Source: Halobellus rufus
GTDB lineage: Archaea; Halobacteriota; Halobacteria; Halobacteriales; Haloferacaceae
NCBI RefSeq assembly: GCF_000739575.1
Contig: NZ_BBJO01000005.1
Coordinates: 1-64,000, forward strand
Length of the DNA: 64,000 bases
Direction: 5' to 3'
In this document: positions 14,684 to 23,072 of the stretch, piece after piece
Layout: every line of letters starts with the position of its first letter
How positions within the stretch are numbered: position 1 is the first letter of the stretch
Made by a program: the position numbers and the translations under genes
Notes under the pieces: generated by a model
Database searches by the model: none
The model's input: the letters and a program-made list of their open reading frames with translations, nothing else
What the model was told of the DNA's origin: nothing

Positions 14684-15805
14684 TCAGAACTCCCCGCTGA
14701 CGATCTCGCCGACGCGCTCTCTGTCGAACAGTTCCTCCTCGACGTCGTAGAGCGCCCCCGCGAGCCGCTCGGTCACCACGAGGTTCGTGATCGGCCCCTG
14801 ATACAGCGGTCCCGCTCGGTGGACGTCGCCGTTCTGGACCGCCGTCAGCTCGCTCGCCACGTCGTGTTCCTCCATGAACGCGACGACCGTCTCGCGGAAC
14901 TCCGATTCGCTCTTTGCCTCCTGTCCCCGAACGAGGAGCACCTCGGGATCGACCTCCAAGAGCGTCTCGTAGTCGATCTCTCCGCGGCTGCTGTGGAAGT
15001 CCTTCACGTCCGTCTCCGCGAGTGCGTCCTTCACGCCGAGGTCGCGGAGGTGCTTGAAGCTCGTCCCCTCGCTCTGCACGTACGGGTAGAACGTCTCCGG
15101 CTCGTCCCCTCCCGCCCAGACGACGGCGGCCGACGGTCGGTCGCTGCGCCCCGGGACGATGGTCGCGAGCGCCGACTGGAAGTCCTCGTGAAGCGTCTCG
15201 AACGCCGCGAAGCGTTCGGGCTCCTGAAAGACCTCCGAGAGCTTCTCGAAGGCCTCGTACAGCGTGTAATACCGGTAGTCGTCGTGCCACGGGTAGCTCC
15301 GCGAGAAGATGCTGTTGCCGAAGATCGGACCGGCCTGGGTTTCGAGTTGGTCGATGTCGGCCTGCTTCCACCCGCCCCGTTCGAGCAGGAAGTTCGGATC
15401 GAACACGTGAACGTCGGCGTCGAGTTCGTAGAACTGCTCTTTGCCGACCCCGCCGTCGCCCCAGAGCTGTTCGACGGCGTCGCCGTCGACGCTCACGCCG
15501 GGAATCGCGTCGTAGTAGTGCGTGTGGTAGCGACTCGGGAGCCAGACGGCCATCGGCGGCTCCTGACCGAGCGCGACTCCCATATCCGCCCAACTGCCGT
15601 TGTTCGCGACCCACGTTTCCGGGACCGACTCGAAGGAGACCTCCCCGACCGGCTCGATCTCGACCGTGTATTCGCCGCCGCCGTCCGACGGCGCAGCGAG
15701 TCCGGCCGATCCGCCGGTACATCCGGCGAGGAGCCCGGTGACCGCCACTCCCGCGCCGTACTGAAGCAGACTGCGCCGCGAAACGCTGCCGTCTCGGTTT
15801 GCCAT
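14684..15805 (-). CDS. ABC transporter substrate-binding lipoprotein (first of a tandem pair)
   Basis: This 373-residue protein is the first gene of the iron-transport operon. It has a Tat motif (SRRSLLQYG), a lipobox LAGC (C29), and a periplasmic-binding-protein fold of the siderophore class (EPVGEVSFESVPETWV, then LLEVDPEVLLV and YQGPITNL). The start at 15805 is 4 nt from an iron-box-like palindrome, which implies a leaderless, iron-repressed transcript. Operon order is this gene, paralogue, FAD protein, permease, ATPase. Confidence 0.9.
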   Translation of the reverse strand: MANRDGSVSRRSLLQYGAGVAVTGLLAGCTGGSAGLAAPSDGGGEYTVEIEPVGEVSFESVPETWVANNGSWADMGVALGQEPPMAVWLPSRYHTHYYDAIPGVSVDGDAVEQLWGDGGVGKEQFYELDADVHVFDPNFLLERGGWKQADIDQLETQAGPIFGNSIFSRSYPWHDDYRYYTLYEAFEKLSEVFQEPERFAAFETLHEDFQSALATIVPGRSDRPSAAVVWAGGDEPETFYPYVQSEGTSFKHLRDLGVKDALAETDVKDFHSSRGEIDYETLLEVDPEVLLVRGQEAKSESEFRETVVAFMEEHDVASELTAVQNGDVHRAGPLYQGPITNLVVTERLAGALYDVEEELFDRERVGEIVSGEF

Positions 15806-15809
15806 ACGA

Positions 15810-15825
15810 TTTAGGCCACCCTAAA
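15810..15825 (-). promoter_or_regulatory. Iron-box-like operator of the siderophore operon
   Basis: TTTAGGCCACCCTAAA has perfect 6-bp arms around CCAC and lies 4 nt upstream of the start codon at 15805. A TATA-like TTTTATT on the minus strand (about 15828-15834) precedes it. The arrangement copies that at 4544-4561, so both are probably sites for the same DtxR-type metalloregulator. Confidence 0.7.
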
Positions 15826-15845
15826 CAATAAAATCCCTTTCGAAG

Positions 15846-15861
15846 TTTCGGCGAGCCTAAC
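15846..15861 (-). promoter_or_regulatory. Weaker second iron-box-like half-conserved site
   Basis: TTTCGGCGAGCCTAAC keeps the same layout (two 6-bp arms, 4-bp spacer) with a good right half (CCTAA) and a degenerate left half. It lies 36 bp from the main operator (same position within the site), just upstream of the TATA-like element. It could allow cooperative binding. Confidence 0.35.
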
Positions 15862-15977
15862 TCCCGGTGTCGACACGGAAGAATTAAGCCCAACGACTAT
15901 ATAGGCTACATAGAGAAAATAGTAGTATATACCCATATGTTCTATCTGCTTCCACACCGACCGACCGGGGGGATACG

Positions 15978-17243
15978 ATGATGCAGATCGGTCCCGAGAG
16001 CGTGCCGATCAACGTCGACGTGTTGAACCTGTTCATCGCCGGCGCGCTGGGGATGCTGCTCGGCTTAGAGCGCGAGTGGTCGAACAAGTCCGCGGGGATT
16101 CGGACCTTCACCCTGACGAGCCTCGTCGGCGTCGCGGCGGCGACGCTCGGACAGACCGTCCTGCTGGCGCTCGGCGGCCTGTTGGTCCTGACGCAGGGGA
16201 TCCTCCTCGGGGCGCGCGGCATCCTCGTGGAACTCCGCGGGGAGGACAGCGAGGAGGGCGGGCTCGCGTTGACGACGTCGACGTCGCTGTTGGTGGCCTA
16301 CGTCGTCGGCGTGCTCGTGGGGATGGACTTCATCCTCGTCGGCGTCGTCATCGCGATCACGTCGTCGTTCCTGCTGGTCCTCCGCCGGGAGCTCCACTCC
16401 TTCGCCAACCGGCTCTCTCACCAGGAGGTCCGCGGCGCGGCGGAGTTCGCGATCATCGCCTTCGTCGTCTACCCGCTCTTGCCGACGGGCACGTACGGCC
16501 CGTGGGACGCGATCGACCCGCAGCTCATCTGGATGCTGGTCATCGCGGTCAGCGCGATCGGCTTCGCGAACTACGCGATTATGCAGCGCTACGGCGGTCG
16601 CGGTATGCTCATCACGGGGTTCTTCGGGGGATTGGTCAACTCGACGGCCGTCATCGGCGAGATCGCCAACCGGGCGAAGGCCAACACGGGGATCCTCGAC
16701 CTCGCGGTGGCGACGATCCTCGTCGCCGACGCCGCGATGGCCGTCCGCAACCTCATCATCGTCGTCGCGTTCGTGCCCGAATCGGCGCTCAGCGTCGGGC
16801 TCCCGCTCGGGCTGATCGCCGTCGGCGGCGTGGCCCTCACCGGCTACGAGCGAAACTGGACCGGCGACATCGAACTCGACCTCGACTCGCCGTTCAGCAG
16901 CGCGAACGCACTGACGTTCGGCGGGCTCTTCCTGGCGGTGCTCGTGGTCACCGCGGGCGCACAGCAGATGTTCGGCACCGCCGGGTTCCTCGTGACGAGT
17001 TTCCTCAGCGGTCTCCTCTCCAGCGGGACGACGACGACGACGGCCGTCTCGCTCGCCAGCACCGGTCAGATCACCCCGGCCGTCGCCGCGCAGGGCGTGC
17101 TGGCGGGGACGCTCGCGAGCATCTTCGTCAAAGTCTGGCTCGCGGTCGGCATCAACCGCAAGCTCCTCGCGCCGGTCACGACCCGCTCGACGTACCTCGC
17201 GCTCTTGGGACTCGCGGGCGTTCTCGCGGTCCAGGTCCTCTAG
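15978..17243 (+). CDS. MgtC/SapB-DUF4010 family membrane protein
   Basis: This 421-residue integral membrane protein has about 12 hydrophobic helices. The N-terminal part carries the MgtC-like motif LGMLLGLEREW followed by AGIRTFTLTSL, and the C-terminal part corresponds to DUF4010, with the Gly/Ser/Thr-rich SGLLSSGTTTTTAVS segment. MgtC relatives are linked to magnesium limitation and acid stress in bacteria; the role of the DUF4010 fusion is unknown. Two ATG codons are in tandem at 15978 and 15981, preceded by a G-rich stretch. TATA-like sequences (15895-15904, 15924-15933) lie in the 172-bp region shared with the divergent iron operon. Confidence 0.85.
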   Translation: MMQIGPESVPINVDVLNLFIAGALGMLLGLEREWSNKSAGIRTFTLTSLVGVAAATLGQTVLLALGGLLVLTQGILLGARGILVELRGEDSEEGGLALTTSTSLLVAYVVGVLVGMDFILVGVVIAITSSFLLVLRRELHSFANRLSHQEVRGAAEFAIIAFVVYPLLPTGTYGPWDAIDPQLIWMLVIAVSAIGFANYAIMQRYGGRGMLITGFFGGLVNSTAVIGEIANRAKANTGILDLAVATILVADAAMAVRNLIIVVAFVPESALSVGLPLGLIAVGGVALTGYERNWTGDIELDLDSPFSSANALTFGGLFLAVLVVTAGAQQMFGTAGFLVTSFLSGLLSSGTTTTTAVSLASTGQITPAVAAQGVLAGTLASIFVKVWLAVGINRKLLAPVTTRSTYLALLGLAGVLAVQVL

Positions 17244-17302
17244 GGACGCTTCTCGGCGACTCTCGACGCGACGGAAAACGATCGATCGGCGCGGGATCGC
17301 CC

Positions 17303-18046
17303 CTACGCTTCTCTGCAGAGCGTCGCCAGTTCGCAGTCGTCGATCACGACGCCGTCGACGCCGCGGGCGCTCAGTTCTCGGACCGTCTCCGCGTCGGCGG
17401 CCGTCCACGAGTTGACCGCGAACCCGCGGTCGTGAGCGCGCGCGACCACGTCGGTGTCGAGACAGAGGTCCACGGCGGGGTGGACGTACCCACAGCCGAG
17501 ATCCGCGGCGACGTCGAGCGCCGCGTCGACGTCGAAGTCGGTCTCGCCTCCGTCGCTCGCGGTCTCGTCTTCGGACTCCTCGGACCCGTCGTCGCCCGCC
17601 CCGTCGTAGAACAGAAAGGCGATCGACGGCGCGCCCGCGTCGCGGGCGTCGGCGACGTCGTCGGGGTAAAACGAGGAGACGATCACCTCGTGGTCGTAGT
17701 CCGCCGCGACCTCGACGGCCTCGGCGGCGACGTCTCGGCCCTTCAGTTCGAGGTTCAGCCCGACGCTCGGGGGGACGACCTCGAAGGCGTCGACCAACCG
17801 CGGGACGGGCTCGCCGCTCCCGAGCACCGAGACCGCTTTCAGCGCGTCGTAGTCGGTCTCGGCGACCTCGCCGGTGGCGTCGGTGACGCGGTCGAGCGTC
17901 TCGTCGTGGAAGACGACCAACTCGCCGGAGCCGCACCGCCGGACGTCGAGTTCGATCATGTCCACCGCCGCGCTGGCAGCGCGGAACGCGCGGAGGGTGT
18001 TCTCCGGGTACTGCGTCAGGCAGCCGCGGTGTGCGATCGCCTGCAC
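17303..18046 (-). CDS. ugpQ: Glycerophosphoryl diester phosphodiesterase
   Basis: The enzyme hydrolyses glycerophosphodiesters to sn-glycerol 3-phosphate and an alcohol. The 247-residue protein has the family signature: HRG followed by PENTLRAF, the metal-binding ELDVR, FHDETLDR with a dozen residues spacing, and LELKG. An acidic insert (about 160-180) is haloarchaeal in style. The GTG at 18046 gives VQAIAHRG and lies 1 nt past the ugpC stop, so it is the last gene of the ugp operon, matching the ugpBAECQ set of bacteria. Its product would feed the adjacent transporter's pathway. Confidence 0.9.
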   Translation of the reverse strand: MQAIAHRGCLTQYPENTLRAFRAASAAVDMIELDVRRCGSGELVVFHDETLDRVTDATGEVAETDYDALKAVSVLGSGEPVPRLVDAFEVVPPSVGLNLELKGRDVAAEAVEVAADYDHEVIVSSFYPDDVADARDAGAPSIAFLFYDGAGDDGSEESEDETASDGGETDFDVDAALDVAADLGCGYVHPAVDLCLDTDVVARAHDRGFAVNSWTAADAETVRELSARGVDGVVIDDCELATLCREA

Positions 18047-18047
18047 G

Positions 18048-19187
18048 TCAGTGCTCCGCGCGGGTTTCGACGTCCTCGGCCGTGCGCTCGCGCGGGGAGG
18101 AGTGATAGATCGCGTCACCGGACTCGTCGAACACGTGGAGGCGCTCCTCGTCGACGCCGAGTTCGATGACGTCGCCCGCGTTGATCTCGCTGCGCGCCTC
18201 GGCCTTGACGTGTATCTCGTCGTCGCCGATCAGACAGTGCAGCAACAGCGACTCACCGAGCGGCTCGGTCACGGACACTTCGGCCTCGAAGGTCCACCGC
18301 TCGCCGTCGACGTTCCGCGCCAGCGAGACGTCCTCCGGACGGACGCCGAGGGACGCCCCGCCGGAGTGCCCCGCGAGGTCCCCCGCGTCCGGGAGCGGCA
18401 GATCGAACGCCTCGTGGCGCGCGGAGACGCCGTCGCCGTCCCCGTGGAGTTCGATGGGGACCACGTTCATCGCCGGGCTGCCGATGAACTCCGCGACGAA
18501 GCGGGTCGCCGGGTAGTCATAGAGCACCTGCGGCGGATCGACCTGCTCGATCTGCCCGTCGTTCAGCACCGCCACCCGGTCGCCGAGCGTCATCGCCTCC
18601 GTCTGATCGTGCGTGACGTACAGCGTCGTCGCGTCGATCTCCCGGTGGAGCTGCAACAGCTCCGCGCGCATCTGCACTCGGAGCTTCGCGTCGAGGTTGC
18701 TCAGCGGCTCGTCGAGGAGGAACACGTCCGGCTCCCTGACGATGGCGCGCCCGATCGCGACCCGCTGGCGCTCCCCGCCCGAGAGCTCCTTCGGCTTGCG
18801 TTCGAGCAGTTCGGGGATGTCGAGGATCTCCGCCGCCTCGCGTACGCGCTCGTCGATCTCGTCGTCGGTGTAGTCGCTGACGGACTTCATTCCGAACTTC
18901 ATGTTCTCCGCGCCCGTCATGTGCGGGTAGAGCGCGTAGTTCTGGAACACCATCGCGATGCTCCGCTCTTTCGGCGCGAGTTCGTTGACGCGACGCTCCC
19001 CGATCCGGAGCTCGCCGCTCGTGATGCTCTCGAGCCCGGCGATCATGCGGAGCGTGGTCGATTTACCGCAGCCGGAGGGTCCGACGAAGACGAGGAACTC
19101 CCCGCTGTCGATGTCGAGCGAGATGTCGTCGACCGCCGTTACGTCGTCGAACTGTTTCGTGAGACCGTCGATGTGAATGTCAGACAT
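18048..19187 (-). CDS. ugpC: Glycerol-3-phosphate-type ABC transporter ATP-binding protein
   Basis: This 379-residue ATPase is of the MalK/UgpC class. Walker A is GPSGCGKS (36-43), the signature is LSGGERQ, Walker B is VFLLDEPLSNLDAKLR, and the H-loop is in YVTHDQTEAM. The C-terminal OB-fold regulatory domain (about 240-360) includes LGVRPEDV and VTEPLGES. This class can energise several sugar-type transporters; the G3P assignment rests on the downstream phosphodiesterase and the operon layout. It begins 6 nt after the upstream permease. Confidence 0.9.
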   Translation of the reverse strand: MSDIHIDGLTKQFDDVTAVDDISLDIDSGEFLVFVGPSGCGKSTTLRMIAGLESITSGELRIGERRVNELAPKERSIAMVFQNYALYPHMTGAENMKFGMKSVSDYTDDEIDERVREAAEILDIPELLERKPKELSGGERQRVAIGRAIVREPDVFLLDEPLSNLDAKLRVQMRAELLQLHREIDATTLYVTHDQTEAMTLGDRVAVLNDGQIEQVDPPQVLYDYPATRFVAEFIGSPAMNVVPIELHGDGDGVSARHEAFDLPLPDAGDLAGHSGGASLGVRPEDVSLARNVDGERWTFEAEVSVTEPLGESLLLHCLIGDDEIHVKAEARSEINAGDVIELGVDEERLHVFDESGDAIYHSSPRERTAEDVETRAEH

Positions 19188-19193
19188 ATTCTG

Positions 19194-20063
19194 TCACTTC
19201 TGTTGGATGGCGAGCGTTTCGAGGAGCGGTTTGTGCAGCACGATGAGCACGGCCAGCGGCGGCAGGAGCGCGATCACCGCACCGGCCATGATGATTCCCC
19301 AACGGGTGAGCCCCGACTGCGAGGCCGCTTGGAGGAATCGAAGTCCGACCTGCACCACCTGCTTGCTCTGATCGGTCATAATGATGAGCGGCCAGAGGTA
19401 CTGGTTCCACGCGTAGATGAAGGTGATCACCGAGACGCCCGCGATCATCCCCTTCGACATCGGAATCAGCACCTTCCAGAGGAACGTCAACGGCCCGACG
19501 CCGTCGAGGTGAGCGTTCTCCACGAGCGACGCGGGAATCGCCATGAAGTGCTGTCGGAACAGGAAGACCGCCGTCGCGCTCGCGATGTACGGTCCGGTGA
19601 TCGCCATCAGCGTGTTCCCCCACCCGAGCCGCGCCATCAGATCGAACAGGGGGACGATCCGAACCGGCACCGGCAGCAGGAGGGTGAGCAGGATGAACAT
19701 GAAGACGGCTCGCTCGTAGGGGAACCGGTAGTAGACGAGCGCCAGCGCGGCGAACAGCGACAGCGTCACCTTGCCGACGACGATGATGATCGACATCACC
19801 ACCGAGTTGATCATGTACTGCCCGAAGTTGTACTCGCCGAGCACCGTCCCGTAGTTCGAGAGCCCCTCGCTCCCGATTCCGACGTTGGTGACCTGGTACA
19901 CCTCGGTCGTGTTCTGAGTGCTCATAATCAGCGCCAACAGCAGCGGCAGTCCCATCAGGAAGATCGACAGGACGAGCCCGCCGTGGATGACCGCCTGCTC
20001 GGCGTCGACGTCCTCGGGGAGGAGTCGCGCGAGAGTCGATTCGGACGTTGAGCTCGTTGCCAT
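19194..20063 (-). CDS. ugpE: Glycerol-3-phosphate-type ABC permease, UgpE
   Basis: The 289-residue permease has six predicted helices and the EAA-loop region (ENAHLDGVGPLTFLWKVLIPMSKG) that docks on the ATPase. A hydrophilic N-terminus of about 25 residues precedes the first helix. It is the MalG/UgpE-type partner of the upstream permease. The spacer to the preceding gene is 106 nt, longer than elsewhere in the operon, with no obvious promoter. Confidence 0.88.
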   Translation of the reverse strand: MATSSTSESTLARLLPEDVDAEQAVIHGGLVLSIFLMGLPLLLALIMSTQNTTEVYQVTNVGIGSEGLSNYGTVLGEYNFGQYMINSVVMSIIIVVGKVTLSLFAALALVYYRFPYERAVFMFILLTLLLPVPVRIVPLFDLMARLGWGNTLMAITGPYIASATAVFLFRQHFMAIPASLVENAHLDGVGPLTFLWKVLIPMSKGMIAGVSVITFIYAWNQYLWPLIIMTDQSKQVVQVGLRFLQAASQSGLTRWGIIMAGAVIALLPPLAVLIVLHKPLLETLAIQQK

Positions 20064-20169
20064 CTCTCAGACACCTCCGGTGGAGACGTTCGGCGTTGGC
20101 TCTGCTCTTCGCCCCGATCGGGACTGCCCTCCCCGCCGCCGACTCGACTGTGTGTTTCCGTTCATCGTT

Positions 20170-21060
20170 TCACGCATAGGTCGTGTAGCTCTCCGATAGC
20201 CGCAACTGGACGTACATCAGTATCGCCACGATGGCGAACAGGACGACCGACTCCGCGGAGGCGAGCCCGAGGTTGCTGAACTCGAACGCGTCGCGGTACA
20301 GTTTGAAGATCAGCAGGTTCGTCGCCTCGTTCGGTCCGCCGCTGGTCATCAAGTCCACCAGCGGGAACGTCTGGAAGAACGCGTAGATGGTGTTCATCAC
20401 GACGAGGAAGACGAGCGTCGGCGACATCAGGGGGACGTACACCCGATACAGCATCTTGAGGTGTCCCACGCCGTCTAACTTCGCCGATTCGGTCAGCGTC
20501 TCGGGGATGTTGTTCAGCGCGGCGACCATGAAGATGATGTTGTAGCCCAGTTGCTTCCAGATGGCGACGAGGGCCACGATCGCGAACGCCTGCGGGCCGT
20601 TCGTGAACCACTCCAGCGAGGTCCCGGTGAGGCTCTCCAGCACGAAGGTGATGATCCCCAGCGACGGGTGCAGGAGGAACAACAGCACCGACGCGGCGAC
20701 GGCCGTGGGGAGCGCGTACGGCCAGATCGCCGCGATCAGGTACGTCGACGATCCCACGTCGACCTGGAAGAGGAGATACGCCACGAACAGCGACGCCGCG
20801 AGCGTCCCGATGACGACGACCGCGGCGAAGGCGACCGAGATAGCGAAGCTCCAGTGGTACGCCGACGAGGTGAAGAGCGAGACGTAGTTGTCCAGCCCCA
20901 CGAACGTCTTGCGCGTTCCCAGGAGAATCGTCTGCTGGAGGCTCAACCTGAAGGTCTCTACCCCCGGGTAGTACAGAAAGGCGATCAATACGGCAAACGT
21001 CGGAAGCAGCAGCAGAAACGCCTGCCACCGCGACTCGTATGGTTTCGTAAATTCCGGCAT
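20170..21060 (-). CDS. ugpA: Glycerol-3-phosphate-type ABC permease, UgpA
   Basis: This 296-residue MalF/UgpA-type permease has six hydrophobic segments, an opening SRWQAFLLLLPTFAV helix, and the coupling loop ESAKLDGVGHLKMLYRVYVPL. It forms the heterodimeric channel with UgpE. It lies 21 nt after the binding-protein gene in the same operon. Confidence 0.9.
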   Translation of the reverse strand: MPEFTKPYESRWQAFLLLLPTFAVLIAFLYYPGVETFRLSLQQTILLGTRKTFVGLDNYVSLFTSSAYHWSFAISVAFAAVVVIGTLAASLFVAYLLFQVDVGSSTYLIAAIWPYALPTAVAASVLLFLLHPSLGIITFVLESLTGTSLEWFTNGPQAFAIVALVAIWKQLGYNIIFMVAALNNIPETLTESAKLDGVGHLKMLYRVYVPLMSPTLVFLVVMNTIYAFFQTFPLVDLMTSGGPNEATNLLIFKLYRDAFEFSNLGLASAESVVLFAIVAILMYVQLRLSESYTTYA

Positions 21061-21081
21061 ACTCTCGAAGTGGGTGGCCGC

Positions 21082-22503
21082 TTACGAGACTCGGTCGTTG
21101 TAGTTCTGCAGCGCCTCGTCGACGTCGCTCTTGATCTCTGAAAGCCCGTCGGAGACGCTCGGTCCGCCGTCTTGGATCATACTCACGTACCCCTCCTCGA
21201 TGATCGTTCGGACTTCCGGGAACGGACCCATCAGCGCACCGCTGGTGGCGGGCGTGCTCTCGGTCTCGTTGAGCTGATCGATCGCCGTCCGGAAGGCCGG
21301 GTTCTCCTCGTAGAAGCCCTCGTCCTCCAGTTGCGTGATCGACTCTTCGCGCACGGGGAAGTAGCCGGTGCCCGTGTGCCACTGCGCCTGCTGTTCGGGC
21401 TGGGTCATAAACAGGAGCAGTTCGGCCGCGGCCTGCTGCTGTTCGTCGGAGAGCCCGCGGGGGACCCAAAGCGACGCCCCGCCGATCGGGATCCCGGTGC
21501 GTTCTCCGCCCGGTGCCGGGAGGTACGCCGTGTCGAGTTCGAACCCGTTGTCGGCCGCGCCCTGCTGCATCGGCGCGATGCTCGACGTCGAGTAGATGAT
21601 CATCCCGGTCTCCTGGGTGAGGAACGCCTGCTGGGCCTCTCCCCACGCCTCGATTCCGGGATTCAGGTACTGGTCCTGCTCGTAGAGGTCGACCCACCAC
21701 TCGAAGATGTTCTGTGCGGCCTCGCTGTCGAGGTTCGACTCCGTCGCGCGTCCGCCCCGGCCGTTGTCGTTGTTGACGAGCGTGGTGTTCTGATGCCCGA
21801 ACCACGACTCGACGAACCACGAGTGATTCGGGAACGTCATCCCGGTCTCGACGACGCCCTCGCTAGTGAGGGTGTTCGCCGCGTCCGTGATGCCCTGGTA
21901 CGTCGTCGGCGGGGAGTCGGGATCCAACCCGGCCTCCTCGAACGCGTCCCGGTTGTACATCATGATCGCGTTGCTGGAGTTGAACGGCATCGAGTTCAGC
22001 TTCCCGTCGACGCGATAGAAGTCGAGCACCGGGTCGAGGAAGTTGTCGAAGTCGATCCGGTCGCTCGGGATGATGTCTTCGACCGGAACGAACGCCTGAC
22101 TGTCGATGGCCAGTTGGGTCCCGATCTCGAAGATCTGCGAGAGCGCCGGCGGGTTCCCGGAGCTCACCGCTTGCGTCGTCGCGTTGAGGTTGTCCCGGTA
22201 GCTGTTCCGCGAGGTCGTCTCGACGGTGATCCCGTCGCTCTGCTCCTCGAAGCTGTCGACGATGTCGTCGATCCGCTGGGCGAGGTCGCCGCCCATCGCG
22301 TGCCAGAATTGGATGGTGACCGAATCGCTACCGGAGTCCCCGGCGGTCGTCCCGCCGGAGTCGCCGCCGCTGTCGCCACCGCTGTCGCCGCCGCCGTCTC
22401 CGGACCCGTCGCCGCCGTTCTGACTCGAACAGCCGGCCAGTCCCGCGATGGTCGCAGCGCCCGCGCCTTTGATGAACGTCCGCCTGGATCGTGTCAGTTT
22501 CAT
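21082..22503 (-). CDS. ugpB: Extracellular solute-binding lipoprotein, UgpB type
   Basis: The 473-residue family-1 binding protein has a Tat motif (SRRTFIK), a lipobox LAGC (C25), and a Gly/Asp/Ser-rich linker with GGDS repeats (about 35-55). The globular domain begins VTIQFWHAMGGDL, a typical UgpB opening, and contains NSSNAIMMYNRDAFEEAGLDP. It captures the substrate at the cell surface for UgpAE-C. Glycerol 3-phosphate or glycerophosphodiesters are the likely ligands given ugpQ; a sugar cannot be excluded by sequence alone. It is first in the operon, with a strong TATA element at 22555-22562. Confidence 0.9.
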   Translation of the reverse strand: MKLTRSRRTFIKGAGAATIAGLAGCSSQNGGDGSGDGGGDSGGDSGGDSGGTTAGDSGSDSVTIQFWHAMGGDLAQRIDDIVDSFEEQSDGITVETTSRNSYRDNLNATTQAVSSGNPPALSQIFEIGTQLAIDSQAFVPVEDIIPSDRIDFDNFLDPVLDFYRVDGKLNSMPFNSSNAIMMYNRDAFEEAGLDPDSPPTTYQGITDAANTLTSEGVVETGMTFPNHSWFVESWFGHQNTTLVNNDNGRGGRATESNLDSEAAQNIFEWWVDLYEQDQYLNPGIEAWGEAQQAFLTQETGMIIYSTSSIAPMQQGAADNGFELDTAYLPAPGGERTGIPIGGASLWVPRGLSDEQQQAAAELLLFMTQPEQQAQWHTGTGYFPVREESITQLEDEGFYEENPAFRTAIDQLNETESTPATSGALMGPFPEVRTIIEEGYVSMIQDGGPSVSDGLSEIKSDVDEALQNYNDRVS

Positions 22504-23072
22504 ATGTACTCGAATGAGGATTATTTTTTACCCACATAATTCTTTGGTACGTTCTATATATACCGCTCCGTTGAGAGACCGAACCGCGCTTCGAGATGTG
22601 GAGCGTGACGTCGGAGCAGTGCCGGTATTCGGTACTCTCTGCTTCTGATTGGCGGTTTCGCGCACGTGAGCGCGAACGTAAAATCCCCGAACTGTTCTGG
22701 GTCAGGGACGTCTCGAACAATATTTAAAAGTTCGACTATACGAGATTACGTGGTTGTCGTTCTCGTCGTAAATTTCCAGTTCTCACCGCGTAAAGGCGCC
22801 TCAAACGGCCATACAGATGTATCTTAGCCACTCCTCGTACTAGCCCCTCCAGTGCTCACCTATGCTACGGCGGTCGAACTGTTCTATATAGGCGAACTGT
22901 CGGTGCTGAAAGAGTGAACGCCGCGGTGCACGACCACGGGAGCGGCCGACACGAGCTATCAACCAGTTGATTATTTGTGTGTCGGTCGTCGCCGTCTGCA
23001 CGCTCAGAGTCGAGTACGCGCCTCGACTCGAACGGGCACCGTCTGGCGGTCGAAAAAAGAGGACGTTCGCCG
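22504..23072. other. Long intergenic region between the ugp and phn operons
   Basis: These 569 bp hold the ugpB promoter at their left end and the terminator zone of phnE at their right end. In between is a second A/T-rich, TATA-like sequence AATATTTAAAAG (about 22729-22740) and a hairpin TTCGCGC...GCGCGAA (about 22657-22676), but no credible reading frame. An unannotated small RNA is possible; nothing else is supported. Confidence 0.5.
22537..22562 (-). promoter_or_regulatory. ugpB promoter with shared 11-bp element
   Basis: On the minus strand TATATATA (22555-22562) is followed by CCAAAGAATTA (22547-22537), then an A/T-rich leader to the start at 22503. The same 11 bp (TAATTCTTTGG on the plus strand) occur upstream of phnD at 26798-26808. 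The element lies between the TATA box and the start codon, where a repressor or phosphate-responsive factor could act. Confidence 0.6.

Noticed and set aside
16065..17936. Long open frame (623 codons) on the minus strand opposite the MgtC-like gene
   Set aside because: Arg-, Asp- and Glu-rich with no domain; a product of biased third-position GC on the other strand. The plus-strand gene and ugpQ explain the region.
22328..22720. A 130-codon minus-strand frame over the ugpB promoter
   Set aside because: It runs out of frame into ugpB and covers the TATA box; the second half is a shadow of the lipoprotein linker.
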